Position numbers and translations under genes: made by a program. A DNA stretch of 64,000 bases from positions 1 to 64,000 of the forward strand of contig DDUM01000050.1 in NCBI GenBank assembly GCA_002344795.1, given 5' to 3'. The DNA comes from Flammeovirgaceae bacterium UBA2338. Its GTDB lineage: Bacteria; Bacteroidota; Bacteroidia; Cytophagales; Cyclobacteriaceae. This document shows positions 8,702 to 18,073 of this stretch, in pieces (position 1 is the stretch's first letter; the number at the start of each line of letters is the position of its first letter). The notes beneath the pieces are model-generated. The model worked only from the letters and a program-made list of their open reading frames with translations, was not told the origin of the DNA and did not search any database.

Positions 8702-8770
8702 GCATACAATTTACGATATTGTGAAAGCAGCGGAGGTTAGGAAGTGAGTTTATGGTCAACTGCCTATTGG
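8702..8770 (+). pseudogene. Degenerate histidine-kinase 3'-end fragment, copy 3
   Basis: After the right inverted repeat the sequence gcatacaatttacgatattg continues as in copies 1 and 2 up to gtgaaagca. It then loses blocks (aggttaggaagtgagtttat) compared with the gagttgaag...gagtttattattgag of the other copies. It is a decayed third tail, about 60 bp before the intact propeller kinase. Confidence 0.5.
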
Positions 8771-8832
8771 ATGCAATGGCGAAAGAGGTTTTATTGATAG
8801 GATTTAAGGGATTATTGGAGTTTATTAAATCG

Positions 8833-11800
8833 ATGAAAAGTTTATATTTACAAATGCCTAAATTTCAATTACCAGTAAAACGCTCCAAAGTCCTTGCTTT
8901 GGTTTTAGGTCTTCTCTCCATTTTACACACGCATCTTCGTGCTCAGCCTCAGACACAGGTTATTGACCCCACCTATATTTCAGTAGCCGAAGGTTTGGTT
9001 TCCCCAACTGTTAATGCTGTAATTCAGGATAGCTTTGGACTGATATGGATTGGTACCTCCAATGGGTTACAAAAATATGATGGCTATCGGTTTGAGACCT
9101 TTAAAAATGTGTCTGGTAAATCTAACAGCTTGCAACACAATTATGTATGGTCTTTATGGGAAGACGAAAATCATGATGTCTGGGTGAGCAATAATAAAGG
9201 GGTGTCAAAATACAATCGAAAAAAGAACGAGTTTAAAAATTATGAGTTTGCCAGGATTTTTAATTTCACCATAGATTCAGAGGTATTAGGATTTAAGTTC
9301 TTAAAGGATTCACAAAACCGACTTTGGGTCAACAGCATTAACCTTCAATTGCTACAATATGATTCGGCAGGGGATACCTGGAAGAAGGCCATATATGAAA
9401 TACCCAATGTCCCAGAACCGGATCAAACTGGATTTGCACCTGCTGTAGCCGAAGATTTGAAAGGTAATCTCTGGCTGGGGTCACCTAATTATGGTTTAAT
9501 GAAGCAGGCAAAAGATGAAGATGCCTTTAGGCCGATACCGCAAGGGCAATTAGGGGGCATCAATTTTACTGAACGAGGCAACACCATTTCGGAAATATAT
9601 TGTGACACCGCTAATACGCTTTGGATAACGACCCGATCTGGAATTTATAAGTACAATCCTGAGGCAGGGACAATCAAAACCATAAAAGAGTACAAAGATG
9701 CGCAAACAGACACCTGGACCAATTGGAACAGCATTTTGCCCGACCCACAGGGCAATATTTGGATTGCCAATAATTTTAGAGGGATACTGAAGTTTGACGG
9801 CATTTCTGATCGCTATACTGAAATTGAAATTGCAGGTAAGGTAAAAATGCGTTCCCATGGGTGGAATATCACCTTCACGCAATTTATGATTGACCGAAGC
9901 GGTATTTTTTGGTTTGGAAGTCGAGAATTTGGTTTGGTAAAATATGATCCTGTCAATAAACCATTTCGATATCTGAGTCACGATAAGAATAATCCAAACA
10001 GTATGAGTGCTGGTGGAACATTTGGCATTCTGGCTTCTAAAGTAAAACCAGGTATTACCTATGTGGGTATACGCGGTGGGGGTGTAAATATCTATGACCC
10101 GAAAAAGCAAACCTTTGAAAAGGTGGGGTTCAAGGTCGTTGATGACATGTTTGGAGGATCGGCCAGAAGCATAGCTGAGAAAAAGGATGGGTCACTGTGG
10201 GTGGGCACCTGGGGCGATGGTTTGGTTGAATTGGATGAGGATTTTAAAGAAGTAAGAAGGTATAAATACGACTCAACCACCAGGACTTCCATCTCCAACA
10301 ACCAGGTACGTGTACTGAAACCTGATAATCAGAATAGACTATGGATAGGTACCGTCAACGGACTCAACATCTTAAATACACAAACAAATGAGATCGAGAG
10401 AGTGATTAGTAAATACACGAAGCAATATCCGGATCAGCTCGTTGCTGAACTGGATAAACTCATTGCGTCTGATCAAAATGTAGCGGCTATTGAAAAAGTT
10501 GTTGATTCTCAAGATCTATCAGTGCCATTAGAAGTAAAGACAGAGAACACGTATTGGATAATGGCGGTAGGTGAGATTGACCGCACAAGCAGGGCAGATT
10601 TTGGTTGGATTGAAAATGAAGCGAAGGATACGGTTTGGCTAATGGGAGATTATGAGAATACCTACCATGCCGGAGGAGCCTCCAAAAACAGAATAGAAAT
10701 TAAATCCATCACCTTGCCCCCAGGCCAATATACCCTACGGTATTTAACAGACGACAGCCACGCTTATGGAAAATGGAATGAACCTGCTCCCACTCAGACA
10801 TCATTGTATGGGGTTGTAGTTATACAGCCACAAAACGAAGATCAAATGCAAGCTTTTCAAGAACCGGTAGACCCTGAAGGGAAAGATGAGTTAATGATTT
10901 CTGGTGTGAACATCATGGACATTGAAGTTACAGATCAATTCGTTTGGGTTACAGCAGCTGGTAATGGATTGGATAGAATTGACCCCTCAACCAATAGTGT
11001 TAAGCACTATGCGCACAATCCTGATGATATTAATTCTCTCAGTAGTAATGGTATTCTTGACATTTTAGCGGATAGTCATGGTAATATTTGGTTAGCGACT
11101 AACGAAGGTGTTACTAAATTAGATCCACGTGCCGAAACCTTTACCCGTTATACAGAAGTCGATGGACTGCCTACCAACCTGATAGAAGGGTTAGTTGAAG
11201 GTGATGATAGTGAAATGTGGATTGCCACACGTGGGGGACTTTCACAAATGGTGATCAATGAGAATTTGAAGAAAGAAACTTTTATCAATTATAATTCTTC
11301 CGATGGATTGGGTACGGATGTATTTTTGTCTTTAACCAATACCCGTGACGCTGAGGGGCGGTTTTACTTTGGTAGCGATCAGGGCCTTACCACATTCTCG
11401 AGTATTTCAGCCAACAAAACTCCACCTGCTATTATTATTTCAGACTTGTTAATTTCTAATAAGTCCATTTTGGCTATGGGAGACGACTCGCCATTAACGG
11501 AAAGCTTATTTGAAACAAATAGTATTTCCCTGGCTTACAATCAAAACAATCTCAGTTTTGAATTTGCTGCCTTGCATTATGCCAATCCTCAAAAAAATCA
11601 ATATGCTCATATGCTAAAAGGCTATGATCAGGATTGGATTTACGATAACAGGAACTTTGCAGCTTATACCAATTTGGATCCTGGTAAATACGAATTTTTG
11701 ATCCGGGCCTCCAATGCTTACGGAATTTGGAATGAAGAAGGAAGAACCTTGTCGATTGTCATTTTACCACCCTGGTGGAAAACCTGGTGGGCATACGGGT

Positions 11801-12744
11801 TGTATGTAATGATATTTCTATTTGTAGGTGTAAGTATTGATCGCAGTATACGCAGAAGAATAAAATTAAAAGAACGAGAGCGACACCGTGAGAAAGAGTT
11901 GAAACATGCTAAGGAAATTGAGATTGCTTATACCAACCTTAAGGAAACACAATCGCAACTGATTCAGTCTGAAAAAATGGCTTCTCTTGGAGAACTTACG
12001 GCCGGCATTGCCCATGAGATTCAAAACCCTTTGAACTTTGTGAATAACTTTTCTGAAGTCAACAAGGAACTTATTGAAGAACTACAAGTGGAGTTAAAAG
12101 CTGGGAAAGTACAGGAAGCCATTGAATTGTCGAATGACATCAAGGACAATGAGGAAAAAATAATGTTCCATGGAAAGAGAGCGGATTCCATTGTAAAGGG
12201 AATGTTGCAGCATAGCCGTAGCAGCAACGGTGTGAAGGAGCCTACAGATCTTAATGGATTGGCTGACGAATACCTAAGGTTGGCCTATCATGGATTGCGT
12301 GCAAAGGACAAGTCTTTCAATGCTACCATGAATACGGACTTTGAGAAAGACCTTGAGAAAATTGAGGTGATACCGCAAGACCTGGGAAGAGTAATTCTTA
12401 ACCTGATTACCAATGCATTCTATGTGGTGGCGGAAAAGAAGAAACAAAATGGCCAGACTGACGGAACTTTAGAGAAGACAGGCTATGAGCCCACGGTTAC
12501 TATAGGAACCAAGAGTATTGGTAATAAAGTAGAGATAAGTGTAACCGACAATGGAAACGGAATACCTCAGGCCATCATTGATAAAATTTTTCAACCCTTC
12601 TTCACTACAAAACCTTCGGGGCAGGGAACTGGCCTGGGGTTGAGCATGAGCTACGAGATTATTACGAAAGCACATGGAGGTGATTTGAAAGTAGAGACCA
12701 AAGAAGGAGAAGGAACCACATTTAAAATAATCTTACCGAAATAA
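8833..12744 (+). CDS. Beta-propeller / Y_Y_Y sensor histidine kinase
   Basis: I prefer the ATG at 8833 (8854 is possible) to the one at 8752, because it gives a short basic start and a signal peptide ending in LRAQ. The periplasmic part is a two-component-regulator propeller with many repeats of the type D..G.(I/L)W(I/V)(G/A)T..G. An unusual insert of about 130 residues lies near residues 530-665. A Y_Y_Y domain (GKYEFLIRASNAYGIWNEEG) and one membrane helix (YGLYVMIFLFVGVSI) follow. The cytoplasmic kinase has the H-box GELTAGIAHEIQNPLNFVNN with phospho-acceptor His1061, the G1 box DNGNGIP and the G2 box GQGTGLGLSMSY. No receiver or HTH is fused; the next two genes supply receivers, so the three likely form one phosphorelay. 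Confidence 0.9.
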   Translation: MKSLYLQMPKFQLPVKRSKVLALVLGLLSILHTHLRAQPQTQVIDPTYISVAEGLVSPTVNAVIQDSFGLIWIGTSNGLQKYDGYRFETFKNVSGKSNSLQHNYVWSLWEDENHDVWVSNNKGVSKYNRKKNEFKNYEFARIFNFTIDSEVLGFKFLKDSQNRLWVNSINLQLLQYDSAGDTWKKAIYEIPNVPEPDQTGFAPAVAEDLKGNLWLGSPNYGLMKQAKDEDAFRPIPQGQLGGINFTERGNTISEIYCDTANTLWITTRSGIYKYNPEAGTIKTIKEYKDAQTDTWTNWNSILPDPQGNIWIANNFRGILKFDGISDRYTEIEIAGKVKMRSHGWNITFTQFMIDRSGIFWFGSREFGLVKYDPVNKPFRYLSHDKNNPNSMSAGGTFGILASKVKPGITYVGIRGGGVNIYDPKKQTFEKVGFKVVDDMFGGSARSIAEKKDGSLWVGTWGDGLVELDEDFKEVRRYKYDSTTRTSISNNQVRVLKPDNQNRLWIGTVNGLNILNTQTNEIERVISKYTKQYPDQLVAELDKLIASDQNVAAIEKVVDSQDLSVPLEVKTENTYWIMAVGEIDRTSRADFGWIENEAKDTVWLMGDYENTYHAGGASKNRIEIKSITLPPGQYTLRYLTDDSHAYGKWNEPAPTQTSLYGVVVIQPQNEDQMQAFQEPVDPEGKDELMISGVNIMDIEVTDQFVWVTAAGNGLDRIDPSTNSVKHYAHNPDDINSLSSNGILDILADSHGNIWLATNEGVTKLDPRAETFTRYTEVDGLPTNLIEGLVEGDDSEMWIATRGGLSQMVINENLKKETFINYNSSDGLGTDVFLSLTNTRDAEGRFYFGSDQGLTTFSSISANKTPPAIIISDLLISNKSILAMGDDSPLTESLFETNSISLAYNQNNLSFEFAALHYANPQKNQYAHMLKGYDQDWIYDNRNFAAYTNLDPGKYEFLIRASNAYGIWNEEGRTLSIVILPPWWKTWWAYGLYVMIFLFVGVSIDRSIRRRIKLKERERHREKELKHAKEIEIAYTNLKETQSQLIQSEKMASLGELTAGIAHEIQNPLNFVNNFSEVNKELIEELQVELKAGKVQEAIELSNDIKDNEEKIMFHGKRADSIVKGMLQHSRSSNGVKEPTDLNGLADEYLRLAYHGLRAKDKSFNATMNTDFEKDLEKIEVIPQDLGRVILNLITNAFYVVAEKKKQNGQTDGTLEKTGYEPTVTIGTKSIGNKVEISVTDNGNGIPQAIIDKIFQPFFTTKPSGQGTGLGLSMSYEIITKAHGGDLKVETKEGEGTTFKIILPK

Positions 12745-12755
12745 TATTAGTTGAA

Positions 12756-13133
12756 ATGAAAATACTGGTAGTCGATGATGAACGTGATATTCAAGTGTTG
12801 TTTGAGCAAAGGTTCAGGAAGGAAATAAGGAATAACCTGGTTCAGTTTGTTTTTGCTTTTTCCGGAGAAGAAGCATTGGATTATTTGGGAAAAACACAAC
12901 ACGAAGCCGTCTTGATCCTGTCAGACATTAACATGCCGGGTATGAGTGGGTTAGAATTGCTTGAAAATGTAAAGAAAAAATTCCTAAAGCCACCTCCGGT
13001 GGTGATGATGATTACTGCTTATGGGGATGCGGAAAACCATCGGATGGCTACTGAATTGGGCGCGGATGATTTTTTAACGAAACCGGTGGACTTTACTTTA
13101 CTGAAGGAGAAGTTAAAACTGACTAACAACTGA
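12756..13133 (+). CDS. Single-domain response regulator (CheY-like receiver)
   Basis: A 125-residue receiver domain with no output module. The acidic pair Asp7-Asp8, phospho-acceptor Asp57 (LSDINMPG), Thr87 (MMITAYGD) and Lys109 (LTKP) are all present. It starts 11 bp after the kinase stop, and its TGA overlaps the ATG of the cyclase gene by one base (TGATG), so translation is probably coupled. It may act as a phosphate sink or a relay between the propeller kinase and the receiver-cyclase. Confidence 0.92.
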   Translation: MKILVVDDERDIQVLFEQRFRKEIRNNLVQFVFAFSGEEALDYLGKTQHEAVLILSDINMPGMSGLELLENVKKKFLKPPPVVMMITAYGDAENHRMATELGADDFLTKPVDFTLLKEKLKLTNN

Positions 13134-14167
13134 TGGCAAAGATATTAGTAGCCGATGATGAGGCTGATTTGGAGGTATTGATCAAACAAAAATTCCGACA
13201 AAAGATTCGTGAAAAGGAGTATGAGTTCATTTTTGCGATTAATGGAAAAGATGCCTTAGAAAAGTTAGCTGAGCATCCTGATGTTGATATTGTGTTAAGC
13301 GATATCAACATGCCGGAGATGGATGGGCTAACTTTGTTGAGTAAACTCAATGACTCCAGCCCATTGATTAAATCAGTAATTGTATCTGCTTATGGTGATA
13401 TGGATAATATCCGAACAGCCATGAACCGTGGGGCGTTTGATTTTATTACCAAGCCTATCAATTTTGAGGACCTGAACATCACTATGGCAAAGACCATTGC
13501 TCATGTGGTTCACATTCGGGAAACACTTCGTGCCGTTAAGGAAAACAACATCCTTAAAATGTATGTGGATGAAACCGTTCTCAATTTTATGGGTAGCCGT
13601 GAGTTTGAGTCATCGTTGATGTCTAATGAAACTGTGAATGCTACAGTGGCATTCATTGATATTTGCAGCTTTACTTCCATCAGTGAAAAAGAGTCACCAG
13701 ACGATGTAGTTAAATTGCTCAATGAGTATTTTGACATTATTGTCAAAGAGATCATCGCACAAGGTGGGTATATTGACAAGTTCATCGGTGATGCTATCAT
13801 GGCAGTTTTCCGTGGAGACCATCATTTGGACAGGGCGTTGGATGCGTGCCTGTCCGTACGAAACAACATTAAAGCATTACCACAGAGCTTAGATAATTTT
13901 AAACCGCAGGTTTCAATAGGAATTAATAGCGGAGAGATGATTTCTGGTAACATTGGTTCTGCTACATTGAAACGACTCGACTATACCGTCATCGGAGACA
14001 CCGTGAATACAGCACAGCGGCTGCAATCTGCTGCGGCACCCGGACAGATCATTATCAATGAAGCTTGTTTTCAGAAAGTAAAAGAATCTTTTAATGCCAG
14101 TAAGGTAGGAGAGGTGAGCCTGAAGAACAAGGCGAATCCGGAGACCATTTATGAGGTGAATGATTGA
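13133..14167 (+). CDS. Response regulator with class III adenylate/guanylate cyclase output
   Basis: Residues 1-120 are a receiver with phospho-acceptor Asp57 and Lys107. A short helical linker follows. From about 168 to 344 is a class III nucleotide cyclase domain: VAFIDICSFTSISE with metal-binding Asp176, then FIGDAIMAVF with Asp220, and the C-terminal GSATLKRLDYTVIGDTVNTA. These features suggest an active enzyme forming cAMP or cGMP on phosphorylation of the receiver. The substrate cannot be decided from what I read. It is translationally coupled to the lone receiver before it and should answer the propeller kinase. Confidence 0.9.
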   Translation: MAKILVADDEADLEVLIKQKFRQKIREKEYEFIFAINGKDALEKLAEHPDVDIVLSDINMPEMDGLTLLSKLNDSSPLIKSVIVSAYGDMDNIRTAMNRGAFDFITKPINFEDLNITMAKTIAHVVHIRETLRAVKENNILKMYVDETVLNFMGSREFESSLMSNETVNATVAFIDICSFTSISEKESPDDVVKLLNEYFDIIVKEIIAQGGYIDKFIGDAIMAVFRGDHHLDRALDACLSVRNNIKALPQSLDNFKPQVSIGINSGEMISGNIGSATLKRLDYTVIGDTVNTAQRLQSAAAPGQIIINEACFQKVKESFNASKVGEVSLKNKANPETIYEVND

Positions 14168-14199
14168 GGATCGGTATAACGAGTCCTGGCACTGCCTAA

Positions 14200-14337
14200 T
14201 TACGGTTTAAAACCCTTGCTATATTTCATTACTGGTGTATCATCCTGTTTGAAATACTGTCCTAAATCTTCCACTCCTCTTCTTATCATGCAGGCTCTGT
14301 CCCAATTGTGATTATCATTTTTATCGTTAATGGCCAT
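14200..14337 (-). pseudogene. Small open frame or gene relic in the nifJ upstream gap
   Basis: The 300-bp gap before nifJ (14168-14468) is not empty. On the minus strand a 45-codon frame from ATG 14335-14337 reads MAINDKNDNHNWDRACMIRR and on to a TAA. The same frame stays open and protein-like for about 19 codons upstream (ending NDEKKVCKAF), but there is no start codon there and stops lie just before. The residue composition (W, C, charged clusters) suggests the 3' part of a former gene. I do not recognise the family. Nothing else was seen in the gap. Confidence 0.3.
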
Positions 14338-14468
14338 AAAGGCCTTGCACACCTTTTTTTCATCGTTAGCCGATAGTTCTTTGTTAACTGATATTTATCA
14401 TTTTTTAGCTCATAATGAGGATATAAATTATACTATTCGAATTAGGGAAGTATCATAAAATAAGGGCT

Positions 14469-17400
14469 ATGAAAAACAAAAAATACGTAACTCTGGATGG
14501 TAACGAGGCTTGTGCTTATGTGGCCTATCGGGTAAATGAGGTTTGTGCAATTTATCCCATCACGCCTTCATCTTCCATGGCCGAACTTGCCGATGAATGG
14601 GCATCGCGAAAGATTAAAAATATTTGGGGAGCCGTACCTTCAGTATTCGAAATGCAAAGTGAAGGTGGCGCAGCCGGAGCTATACATGGGGCGCTTCAGT
14701 TAGGAGCACTCACCACCACTTTTACCGCTTCGCAAGGGTTGTTGTTGATGTTGCCCAACATGTTCAAGATCGCTGGTGAACTTACACCTTCTGTTTTTCA
14801 TGTTTCTGCCCGAAGTGTAGCCACTCATGCATTGTCTATATTTGGAGATCACAGCGATGTAATGATAGCCAGGGGCACTGGGTTTGCATTACTTGCCTCT
14901 GCTTCAGTGCAAGAAGCGATGGATATGGCGCTCATTGCGCAAGCCAGTACATTGGAATCAAGAATTCCTTTTTTACATTTTTTTGACGGCTTCAGAACAT
15001 CACATGAGATGTCTAAGGTAGAACTGATTGAAGAGGATGTGATGCGCAAGATGATCGATAATAAATCGGTTAGACAACACCGACAACGGGCGCTTTCACC
15101 CGACCATCCTTTCATTCGCGGTACTGCACAAAATCCTGATGTATTTTTTCAAAATAGAGAAGCCTGTAATCCGTACTTTAATGCCTGTGCTGAGATCGTT
15201 CAAAATAAAATGGATCAATTCGCAGAATTGACAGGCCGTGCCTACCATCTTTTCGATTATTATGGTGCAGCCAATGCCGAGCGCATCATTGTCAGTATGG
15301 CTTCCTCTATCGAAACCATAAGAGAGACAGTGAACCATCTGAATGCAAAAGGAGAGAAGGTGGGCTTGGTAGTTGTTCGCCTTTATCGACCATTTGATGT
15401 GAAGCGATTAGTGGAGGTTTTGCCAGAATCCACAAAGTCAATTGCTGTACTTGATCGCACCAAAGAACCGTGTTCACCTGGTGAGCCTTTGTACCTGGAT
15501 GTTTCTCATGCGCTCATGGAGACCCAATTAGAAAATCCAAAATTCAAGGTCATGCCGAAAGTAGTTGGAGGTAGGTACGGGTTATCCTCTAAAGAGTTTA
15601 CACCAGCTATGGTGGTAGGCATCTTTGACAACCTGAAGGAGAAGAAGTGTAAAAACCATTTTACAGTCGGTATTAAAGATGATGTTACCCACACAAGTTT
15701 GGATTATGATCCAACACTCAGTATAGAATCCGATAAAGTGGTACGGGCAATATTCTATGGCTTGGGAGCCGATGGTACAGTAGGGGCAAATAAGAACTCG
15801 ATTAAGATTATAGGTGAGAATACCAGTAATCATGCACAAGGTTATTTTGTGTACGATTCCAAAAAATCTGGTTCAATGACAATCTCGCATTTACGATTTG
15901 GCCCTGAACCTATTCATGCACCTTACCTGATTACGAGAGCTAATTTCATTGCCTGCCATCAGCCATTCTTTATGGAAAAAATAAATGTGGTACAACATTT
16001 AGCACCAGGAGGAACATTCTTGTTGAATTCGACTTGGGCTCCGGAAGAAGTATGGTATCATCTTCCTCAAGAGATTCAGGAAATACTAATTGATAGAAAA
16101 GCAAAAATCTATACCATAGATGGTCAGAAGGTAGCCAAGGAATGCGGCATGGGTAGGCGCATTAATACTATCATGCAGGTTTGCTTCTTTGCTATATCGA
16201 ATGTACTGCCCAAGGAGGAAGCCATCGAGCAGATCAAGGAGTCAATACGTAAAACCTACGGTAAGAAAGGTTCACTCATTGTTGATACAAATTTGAAAGC
16301 CGTTGACAATACACTTGAACATTTGTACAAAGTAGAGATACCAGATAAAGCAAACTCTAAAACCAAGCTAGCTGCTGCCGTACCCGATAGTTCGCCAGAC
16401 TTTGTTAAAGATGTGTTGAGTCACATTATTGCGGGAAGGGGAGATGATCTTCCTGTAAGTGCTTTTCCTGTGGATGGCACTTATCCTTCTGATACGGCAC
16501 AATACGAAAAGCGCAATATCAGTTTACAAATCCCGGTATGGGAAGAAGATTTGTGCATTCAGTGTGGAAAGTGTGTGCTTCAATGTCCCCATGCTGTGAT
16601 TCGTTCTAATGTGTTTGATGCTTCGCTGGCAAAGGATGCACCAACCACTTTCAAACAGACTGTCAGTCGTGATACCCAATGGAAAGAAAAAGGGATGATG
16701 TACTCCATACAGGTGTCACCGGAAGATTGTACAGGTTGCAGCGTATGTGTGGAAGCGTGTCCGGTAAAAGATAAATCCAACATTAGCCGTAAGGCGGTGA
16801 ACATGGCGCCAATTACCCCGTTACGCGAACAAGAAAAGGAAAACTGGGCCTTCTTCAACAGGCTGCCAGATCTTAACCGAAATGAAATAAGTATTACCTC
16901 CATTGGACAACAACAAAACATGAGGCCGCTTTTTGAGTTTTCAGGTGCCTGTAGTGGTTGTGGTGAAACACCTTACCTGAAATTATTGTCACAGCTGTAT
17001 GGTGATCGTGCGGTGATTGCGAATGCCACAGGTTGCTCTTCTATATATGGGGGTAACCTTCCTACCACACCATGGGCAAAAAACAGCGAGGGTAGGGGAC
17101 CGGCCTGGGCCAACTCCCTGTTCGAAGACAATGCAGAGTTTGGTTTGGGATTTAGGCTTGCGCTCACTCAACTTAATCAACAAGCAATTGAAAACTTAAA
17201 GCAACTGGAAGATGTAGTGGGCAGTAAACTCATGCAAGATATACTGGATGCTGATCAGAAAGATGAAATGGGTATTAATGCGCAACGCGATCGTGTTGAG
17301 CAATTGAAAACAATTTTAAAATCAAGAGAGGATGATCTCTCACAGCTATTACTAAGCATCGCAGACAACCTGGTGAAAAAGAGTGTTTGGATAGTGGGTG

Positions 17401-18071
17401 GTGATGGCTGGGCTTATGATATTGGCTATGGAGGATTGGATCACGTATTGGCCTCCGGAAAAAATGTAAATATTCTCGTATTGGATACCGAGGTTTATTC
17501 TAATACGGGAGGACAAATGTCTAAGTCTACACCAATTGGTGCGGTTGCCAAGTTTGCAGCAGGTGGTAAACCAGGTAAGAAAAAGGATTTGGGTATAATG
17601 GCCATGTCTTATGGCAATGTATACGTGGCCAAAGTAGCAATGGGTGCCAAAGACCTGCAAACGTTAAAGGCCTTTCTGGAAGCAGAGCAACATGACGGCC
17701 CCTCACTAATCATCGCCTATTCGCATTGCATCGCCCACGGTATTAATATGGAGGCTCCGTTACAACATCAAAAGGCGCTTATCGATTCAGGTCAGTGGGT
17801 ATTGTATAGAAATAATCCTAATAATGTCAGCGAAGGAAAGAATCCGCTTACCATTGATTCACAGCCCAAGAAAGTGACGGTGGAACAATACATGAATTTG
17901 GAAAATAGGTTTAAGATGTTGTGGAAAACGCATCCAGAAGATGCGAAGAAATATTATGCCTATGCCAAACAAGCCGCTAAGGAACAGTATGAAGATCTTC
18001 AATACCTGGCTGGTAGAAAAATGAATGGTGAGGAAGAAATAAAATCTGAGAAAAACGAAAAACCAAAATAA
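14469..18071 (+). CDS. nifJ: Pyruvate:ferredoxin (flavodoxin) oxidoreductase
   Basis: A single-chain 1200-residue enzyme that oxidatively decarboxylates pyruvate to acetyl-CoA and passes electrons to ferredoxin or flavodoxin. All domains of the homodimeric type are present in order: N-terminal domain with YPITPSSSMAE, the gamma-type domain, and two 4Fe-4S clusters (CIQCGKCVLQCP from Cys696; CTGCSVCVEACP from Cys754). Next come the CSGCGETPY cysteine pair and the thiamine-diphosphate motif GDGWAYDIGYGG with NTGGQMS. The length is normal. The dihydroorotate-dehydrogenase-like gene follows after 2 bp and is surely co-transcribed. Its presence suggests low-potential electron chemistry or fermentative capacity. 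Confidence 0.97.
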   Translation: MKNKKYVTLDGNEACAYVAYRVNEVCAIYPITPSSSMAELADEWASRKIKNIWGAVPSVFEMQSEGGAAGAIHGALQLGALTTTFTASQGLLLMLPNMFKIAGELTPSVFHVSARSVATHALSIFGDHSDVMIARGTGFALLASASVQEAMDMALIAQASTLESRIPFLHFFDGFRTSHEMSKVELIEEDVMRKMIDNKSVRQHRQRALSPDHPFIRGTAQNPDVFFQNREACNPYFNACAEIVQNKMDQFAELTGRAYHLFDYYGAANAERIIVSMASSIETIRETVNHLNAKGEKVGLVVVRLYRPFDVKRLVEVLPESTKSIAVLDRTKEPCSPGEPLYLDVSHALMETQLENPKFKVMPKVVGGRYGLSSKEFTPAMVVGIFDNLKEKKCKNHFTVGIKDDVTHTSLDYDPTLSIESDKVVRAIFYGLGADGTVGANKNSIKIIGENTSNHAQGYFVYDSKKSGSMTISHLRFGPEPIHAPYLITRANFIACHQPFFMEKINVVQHLAPGGTFLLNSTWAPEEVWYHLPQEIQEILIDRKAKIYTIDGQKVAKECGMGRRINTIMQVCFFAISNVLPKEEAIEQIKESIRKTYGKKGSLIVDTNLKAVDNTLEHLYKVEIPDKANSKTKLAAAVPDSSPDFVKDVLSHIIAGRGDDLPVSAFPVDGTYPSDTAQYEKRNISLQIPVWEEDLCIQCGKCVLQCPHAVIRSNVFDASLAKDAPTTFKQTVSRDTQWKEKGMMYSIQVSPEDCTGCSVCVEACPVKDKSNISRKAVNMAPITPLREQEKENWAFFNRLPDLNRNEISITSIGQQQNMRPLFEFSGACSGCGETPYLKLLSQLYGDRAVIANATGCSSIYGGNLPTTPWAKNSEGRGPAWANSLFEDNAEFGLGFRLALTQLNQQAIENLKQLEDVVGSKLMQDILDADQKDEMGINAQRDRVEQLKTILKSREDDLSQLLLSIADNLVKKSVWIVGGDGWAYDIGYGGLDHVLASGKNVNILVLDTEVYSNTGGQMSKSTPIGAVAKFAAGGKPGKKKDLGIMAMSYGNVYVAKVAMGAKDLQTLKAFLEAEQHDGPSLIIAYSHCIAHGINMEAPLQHQKALIDSGQWVLYRNNPNNVSEGKNPLTIDSQPKKVTVEQYMNLENRFKMLWKTHPEDAKKYYAYAKQAAKEQYEDLQYLAGRKMNGEEEIKSEKNEKPK

Positions 18072-18073
18072 TT

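Noticed and set aside
8026..8710. CRISPR-like array from the repeated aatccgtg/cacggatt units
   Set aside because: Repeats are few, differ in orientation and have uneven spacing, with kinase fragments and a gene between them; no cas genes.
9550..10110. 186-codon minus-strand frame inside the propeller kinase
   Set aside because: Long antisense frames are expected opposite repetitive propeller sequence; no domain or promoter seen.
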